Of a stretch of DNA of 64,000 bases, positions 58,961 to 64,000 are shown in pieces. The stretch is taken from assembly GCF_024166365.1 (NCBI RefSeq), contig NC_064819.1, positions 210,763,293-210,827,292 of the forward strand, read 5' to 3'. Every line of letters begins with the position of its first letter. Position 1 is the first letter of the stretch. This DNA is from Elephas maximus indicus. Its lineage: Eukaryota; Chordata; Mammalia; Proboscidea; Elephantidae. A program made the translations under genes and the position numbers. Below the pieces are notes generated by a model. The model saw only the letters and a list, made by a program, of their open reading frames with translations, was not told the DNA's origin and searched no databases.

Positions 58961-59417
58961 ACAATACTGAAAAACACTCCTTTTCCATATTACTTGTAGT
59001 AGTTTTACTTCTCTGACAAAATCCTGTCTCATTTACAATTTAATATGATTTGTTATAAAGTTAGAGTAAATACAAAATGATATCACACATATATGGAAAT
59101 GTATGGAATCAACATTGCAAATGGGCAAAGTTTAGATTATTCAGTAAATGATAAGGAGATAATTGGATTTTATTACTGGAAAAAATATTTGCCCTTTACA
59201 TCCCACCACAAATCATAATACATGTTGGAGTGGATAAAGTTAAAAAAAAAAAAGGAAAACAAAAAAACTTAAATTATGAAAATGTGATTTTATGAAATTG
59301 ACATTAAAAAAAAGTTTTTTTAAGATATAAAAAAGTACAAACCAAAAAGGGAACTAGTGAGTAATTTCAATGTATTATATATTTTTAAATTATAGCATAA
59401 AGTTTAAATTTACATAT
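58961..59417. other. Unassigned AT-rich stretch
   Basis: Several A-runs near 59241-59330. Nothing recognised. Confidence 0.5.
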
Positions 59418-61399
59418 AACTCAAAATGAGAAGAAATAGCTGCAAACATTCATTAATAATCAGAACGTGGAATGTATGAAGTGTGAATCTAGGAAAACTG
59501 TAAATCTTCAAAACCGAAATGGAATGCATAAACATCAAAATCCTGGCCATTAGTGAGCCGAAATGGACTAGTGATGGCCATTTTGAATCAGACTATCATA
59601 TGGCCTACTATACTGGGAATGACAACTTGAAGAGGAAAGGTGTCGCATTTATCGTCAAAAAGAACATTTCAAGATCTGTCCTGAAGTATAATGCTGTCAG
59701 TGATAGGATAATACCCATATGCCTACAAGGAAGGCCAATTAATATGGCCATTATTCAAATTTATGAAACAACCACTAAGGCCAAAGATGAAGAAATTGAA
59801 AATTTTTACCAACTTCTGCAGTCTGAAATTGATTGAACATGCAATCAGGATGTGTTGATAATTACTGATGATTGGAATGAGTGGGTTCAGAACAAAGAAG
59901 GATTGGTATTTGGAAAATATGGTCTTGGTGATAGAAACGATGCTGGAGATTCCATGATAGAATTTTGCAAGACCAACATCTTCGTTGCAAATACCTTATT
60001 TCAACAACATAAAGGGCGACTATACACACGGACTTCGCCAGATAGAATACACAGGAATCAAACAACTACATCTGTGGAAAGAGATGAAGGAAAAGCTGAC
60101 TATCATCAGTCAGAACAAGGCCAGGGGCCAACCACAGAACAGATCACCAATTGCTCACAGGCAAGTTCAAGTTAAAGCTGGAGAAAATTTGAACAAGTCC
60201 ACAAGAGCCAAAGTACGGCCTTCAGTATATCCCACCTGAATTTAGACACCATCTCAAGAATAGATTTGATGCATTGAACACTAATGACAGAAAACCCCAT
60301 GAGTTGTGAAATGACATCAAGAACATCATACATGAAGAAAGTAAGAGATTAAAAAAAGGGAAAGAAAGAAAAGACCAAAATGACTGTCAGAAGAGACTCT
60401 GAAAGTTGCTCTTGAACATTGAGTAGTTGAAGTAAACAAAAGAAATGATGAAGTAAAAGTTGAACAGAAGATTTCGAAAGGCGGTTTCAGAAGATAAAGT
60501 ATCATAATGACATTTGCAAAGACCTGGAGTTAGAACACCAAAGGGGAAGAACACGCTGGGTGTTTCTCAAGCTGAAAGAACTGAAGAAAAAATTCAAGCC
60601 TTGAGTTGCAATATTGAAGTATTCATCAGGGAAAATATTAAATGATGCAGGAAGCATCAAAAGAAAATGGGAGGAATACACAGAGTCACTACACTAAAAA
60701 GGTTTGCTCAATGTTCAGCCATTCCAGGATCAGGAATCAATGGTGCTGAAGGACGAGGTCAGAGGTCTAAGCTGCACTAAAGGCACCGGCGAAAGACAAG
60801 GCTCCAGGAATTGACGGAATACAGCTTTGAAAACAGCATTCAAGAAATAAAACTACGCATTACATTGGACAAATCTGCTGTAAAAGACCTCTTTATAGTG
60901 TTAGAAAACAAAGATGTTACCTTGAAGACTAAGGTGCACCTGATCCAAGCCATAGTGTTTTCAGTTCTCTCATATGCATGTGAAAGCTGGACAATGAATA
61001 AGGGAGAATGGAGAAGCATTGTTGTCTTTGAATTGTGGTGTTGGTGAAAAATATTGAATATACCATGGATTGCCAAAAGAATGAACAAATGTTTCTTGGA
61101 AGAAGTACAGCCAGGATGCTCCTTAGAAGCAAGGATGATGAGACTTGTCTCACATACTTTGGGCATGTTATCAGGAGGGATCAGTCTCTGGAGAAGGACA
61201 TCATCCTTGGTGAAGAGAGTGTCAGAGAAAAAGAGGAAGATCTTCAAAAGATGGACTGACACTGTGGCTGCAACGAGGGTTTCGAGCATTAACAATGATT
61301 GTGAGGATGGCACAGGACCAGGCAGTGTTTCCTTCCATTGTACATAGGGCTACTATGAGTCAGAACTGACTTGATGGCACCTAACCAACAACAACAATT
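59418..61399 (+). mobile_element. RTE LINE with internal RT deletion
   Basis: It begins at actcaaaatgagaagaa, right at the RTE ORF start, so the 5'UTR is absent. The endonuclease frame 59519-59836 keeps SEPKWTS and IQIYETT, and the GDWN box is changed to DDWN near 59865-59876. The linker follows. At about 60825 the sequence jumps from the equivalent of 30930 to that of 31808, which removes roughly 0.88 kb including the whole RT core and YADD box. The C-terminal part (60811-61347) and the tail cacctaaccaacaacaac remain. Confidence 0.92.
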
Positions 61400-61871
61400 A
61401 CCATAAAAACAGTATCATAGAAAAGATAAAGCAAGCTACATACTGGAAGCAAGGTGTTGGCAATGCATATTAATAACAGGAAATTCTTACAGCGAGTATG
61501 TAATCAACCTCTACAATTTGAAAGAAATAGAAAAATGAGCAAAGAAAATTAAAAGAGTAACTTACAGATAAGAAAATGTAAATAACAATTAAAGATGACA
61601 ATCAGCCTAACCTCCCTAGTTATCAAGAGATATAATTAAAACAAGGAGATAGTATTTCATACCCTTCAGTCTGGGGAAATTAAAAGGTCTTATAACATGA
61701 AATATTAGACAGAATGAGGAGAAATACAAACTCAAAAAAAAAAAAAAAAGAAAAAGCCTTAGTTTGTATATAAATTGGAACAATAAATTCAAGAACAATT
61801 TGGCAATATCTAGTACATGGGATAGTACCTATAACCTATATCAATGTCTCTACTATTATTAACCTGTTATT
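61400..61871 (+). mobile_element. Old L1 ORF2 end relic
   Basis: 'tgaaagaaatagaaaaatgagcaaag', 'gacaatcagcctaac' and 'ggggaaattaaaaggtcttataac' are diverged L1 ORF2 end phrases. An A-run lies at 61734-61749. The RTE at 61872 follows. Confidence 0.55.
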
Positions 61872-62376
61872 ATCACCCTGAAGACTAAGGTGCTCCTGAC
61901 CCAAGCCATGGTATTTTCAATGGCGTCATATGCATGTGGAAGCTGGACAGTGAATAACGAAGACCGAAGAAGAGTTAACGCCTTTGAATTGTGGTGTTGG
62001 CGAAGAATACTGAATATACCATGGGCCGCCAAAACAGCGAACAAATCTGTCTTGGAGGAAGTGTGGTCAGAATGCTCCTAAGAGGCAAGGATGGCGAGAC
62101 TGCATCTTATATACTTTGGACATGTTGTCAGGAGGGATCAGTCCCTGGAGAAGGACATCATGCTTGGCAGAGTACAGGGCCAGCGGAAAAGAGGAAGACC
62201 CTCAACAAGGTGGATTGACACAGTGGCTGCGACAATGAACTCAAGCATAACAAGGATTATAATGATGGCACAGGTCCAGGCAGTGTTTCGTTCTGTTGCG
62301 CATAGGGTTGCTATTAGTCAGAACCGACTCTACGGCACCTAACAACAACAACAACAACAACAATTATTATTATTAT
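61872..62376 (+). mobile_element. RTE LINE 3' end with long (CAA)n tail
   Basis: Well-preserved last ~470 nt; the frame 62091-62342 ends at a TAA inside cacctaacaacaac, as in the full copy. The tail carries about eight CAA units and passes into (ATT)n. Confidence 0.94.
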
Positions 62377-62377
62377 C

Positions 62378-62541
62378 TGAAACCCTAGTTGAGTAGTGCT
62401 TAAGTTCCATGGCTGCTAACCAAAAGGTCAGCAGTTCAAATCCACCAGAAGGTCCTAGTAACTTCTATGGGACAGTTCTACTGTCCTATAGGTTGCTATG
62501 GGTCAGAAACGACCTGATGGCAAAGGGTTTGGTTTTTGGTT
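62378..62541 (+). repeat. SINE, short form, in the RTE tail
   Basis: ctgaaaccctagttgagtagtgc through gggtcagaaacgacctgatgg and ggtttttggt. ATT-rich repeats on both sides (62363-62374, 62540-62550) may be its TSD. Confidence 0.9.
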
Positions 62542-63003
62542 TTATTATTACTAATGTCAAACCTATGGAAATGTTTGACTTCATGCACAGAAATACATGT
62601 TGAAAGGTGTTGGCACCGTTCCTATTAGTTAAAATTTGACACAAATAAAATGGCTATCAATATAAAGATAAATAAATTCTGGCTTATTCTGAATGTGGAT
62701 TATTAACATATATTAAAATAAATAAACTAGATCCACAAATATCAAGATACATACATCATGAAAATATACTACTGAGTAGAAAAAAGATAATTTTTTTTTT
62801 CTAACATACAAACCATCACTATACTTTTTTATTAAACATGTTTGTGGTGAAATTATAAAAAAAATGAATGGGGTGAAAAATCTAGCCTGGATAAAAAGCG
62901 TACCTCGATAAAAGTTTCTCAAAGCAAAAGTTATGAAGCAGAAATGGCAAAACGTTTACACTGAATAAATCTGATTGGTGTGAATGGTATTTCTTATACC
63001 ACT
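62542..63003 (+). mobile_element. Old L1 3'UTR relic
   Basis: 'aaaatggctatcaatataaagataaataaattctgg', 'actagatccacaaatatcaag' and 'gaaatgaatggggtg'-like sequence match the 3' region of old L1s. Confidence 0.6.
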
Positions 63004-63043
63004 TGTCTTAGTCATCTGGTGCTGCTATAACAGAAATACCACA
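63004..63043 (-). mobile_element. MLT1-like LTR end, cut by RTE
   Basis: tgtcttagtcatctggtgct and gctataacagaaataccacag match the antisense LTR end seen at 19965. The rest of the LTR would lie beyond the RTE, outside the window. Confidence 0.75.
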
Positions 63044-64000
63044 GGTAGATAGTGGACAGGTTTCAGCTGCGTTTCCAGACTAAGACAGGCTAAGAAGAGC
63101 CAACTGATCTACTTCTGAAAAGAGTTAGCTAGTGAAAACCTTATGAATAGCAGCGGAACATTGTCTGATATAGTGCCACAAAATGAGCCCCTCAGGATGA
63201 AGGCATTCAAAAGACAAATGGGGGAAGAGCTGGCTCCTCAGAGCTGACCTTAACGATGTGAATAGAGTCAAGGTTTCTGGACCTTCATTTGCTGATGTGG
63301 CATGATTCAAAATGAAAAGAAAGACCTGTGAATATTCATTAATAATTGAAAAGTGGAATTCAGGAAGTATGATTCTAGGAAAATTGGAGACTGTCAAAAA
63401 AGAAATGGAATGCATAAACATCAATATCCTAGGCATTAGTGAGCTGAAATGGACTGGTACTGGCCATTTTGAATCAATCATATGGTCTACTATGCTGGGA
63501 ATGACAACTTGAAGAGGAATGGTGTTGCATTTATCGTCAAAAAGAACATTTCAAGATCTATCCTGAAGTACAATGCTGTCGGTGCTAGGATAATACCCAT
63601 ATACCTACAAAGAAGAACCAGTTAATAGGACTATTATTCAAATGTATACCCCAACCACTGAGACCAAAGATGAGGAAATTGAAGGTTCTTACCAACTTCT
63701 GCAGTCTGAAATTGATAGAACATGCAATCAGGGCTAATTGATAATCATTGGTGATTAGAATGAGAAAGTTGGAAACAAAGAAGAAGGACTGGTAGTTGGA
63801 AAATATGGCCTTGGTGATAGAAACGATGCCAGAGATAGCATGATAAAATTTTGCAAGACGAATGATTTCTTCATTGCAAATGTCTTTTGTCACCAACATA
63901 AACAGCAACTATACACATGGACCTTTCCATATGGAAGGCACAGGAATCAAAACAAGTACACCTGTGGAAAATGAGCATGGAAAAGCTAAATATCAGTCAG
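63044..64000 (+). mobile_element. RTE LINE, 5' part (runs off right edge)
   Basis: Begins inside the RTE 5'UTR (equivalent to about 29250) and enters the endonuclease region: frame 63312-63512 with ISELKWTGTG, then shifted sequence to 64000. GDWN is changed (gtgattagaatgag, near 63750, introduces a TAG). It is the only other copy here with 5'UTR sequence followed by coding region. Confidence 0.93.

Noticed and set aside
19965..64000. Complete endogenous retrovirus with gag/pol/env
   Set aside because: Only LTR pieces are seen. No internal viral genes, primer-binding site context or paired LTRs with an interior were found.
1..64000. CRISPR arrays, bacterial operons, prophage or a new defence system
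   Set aside because: The repeats are dispersed mammalian retroelements, with no regular spaced arrays and no prokaryotic gene organisation.

Overview
This is about 64 kb of AT-rich mammalian nuclear DNA with no host protein-coding gene that I can support. Two signatures place it in Afrotheria. One is more than two dozen copies of the AfroSINE-type tRNA-derived SINE. The other is about twelve copies of an RTE-clade LINE that ends in the same 3' sequence as those SINEs. Many SINE copies are a short form lacking about 45 nt in the middle. As I recall, that deletion marks the subfamily shared by hyraxes, sirenians and elephants, so a paenungulate (elephant-like) genome is the best guess. The species cannot be settled from the sequence alone.

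Layout. 1-3.1 kb: antisense RTE pieces and a SINE. 3.2-7.6 kb: an old sense L1 broken by an antisense L1, several SINEs and a GATA/GACA microsatellite. 8-15 kb: mostly unassigned DNA with an L1 3' end, an RTE tail, a MER5-like DNA transposon relic, a U6-L1 chimeric retropseudogene, L2 and MIR. 15.3-18.3 kb: a SINE, an RTE tail split by an ERVL/MLT2-like LTR, an antisense L1 end and a second LTR. 19.2-22.2 kb: an antisense L1 holding an LTR that in turn holds an RTE. 23-26.5 kb: RTE, SINEs and an internally deleted RTE derivative inside a MIR. 28.5-33.7 kb: an old RTE interrupted by a full-length younger RTE. 33.7-43.5 kb: the quietest part, with MIR, MER1-like and old L1 relics and long unassigned stretches. 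43.6-45.8 kb: two LTRs. 46-58 kb: degenerate L1 host sequence holding a SINE that holds two tandem L1 3' ends, then RTE and an MLT1-like LTR with SINEs. 58-64 kb: three more RTE copies, SINEs and old L1.

The elements act through two machineries. L1 enzymes explain the L1 copies and the U6-L1 chimera. The RTE endonuclease/reverse transcriptase probably moved its own truncated copies, the deletion derivative and the AfroSINEs, which share its 3' end. Target-site duplications (TSDs) let the order of many insertions be read directly. Every reverse transcriptase frame here is broken, so no element looks competent.

I found no new defence-like or gene system. The most unusual items are the U6-L1 chimera with a perfect 17-bp TSD, the RTE derivative joining its 5' and 3' ends, the RTE-in-RTE nest, and a double L1 insertion sharing one TSD.
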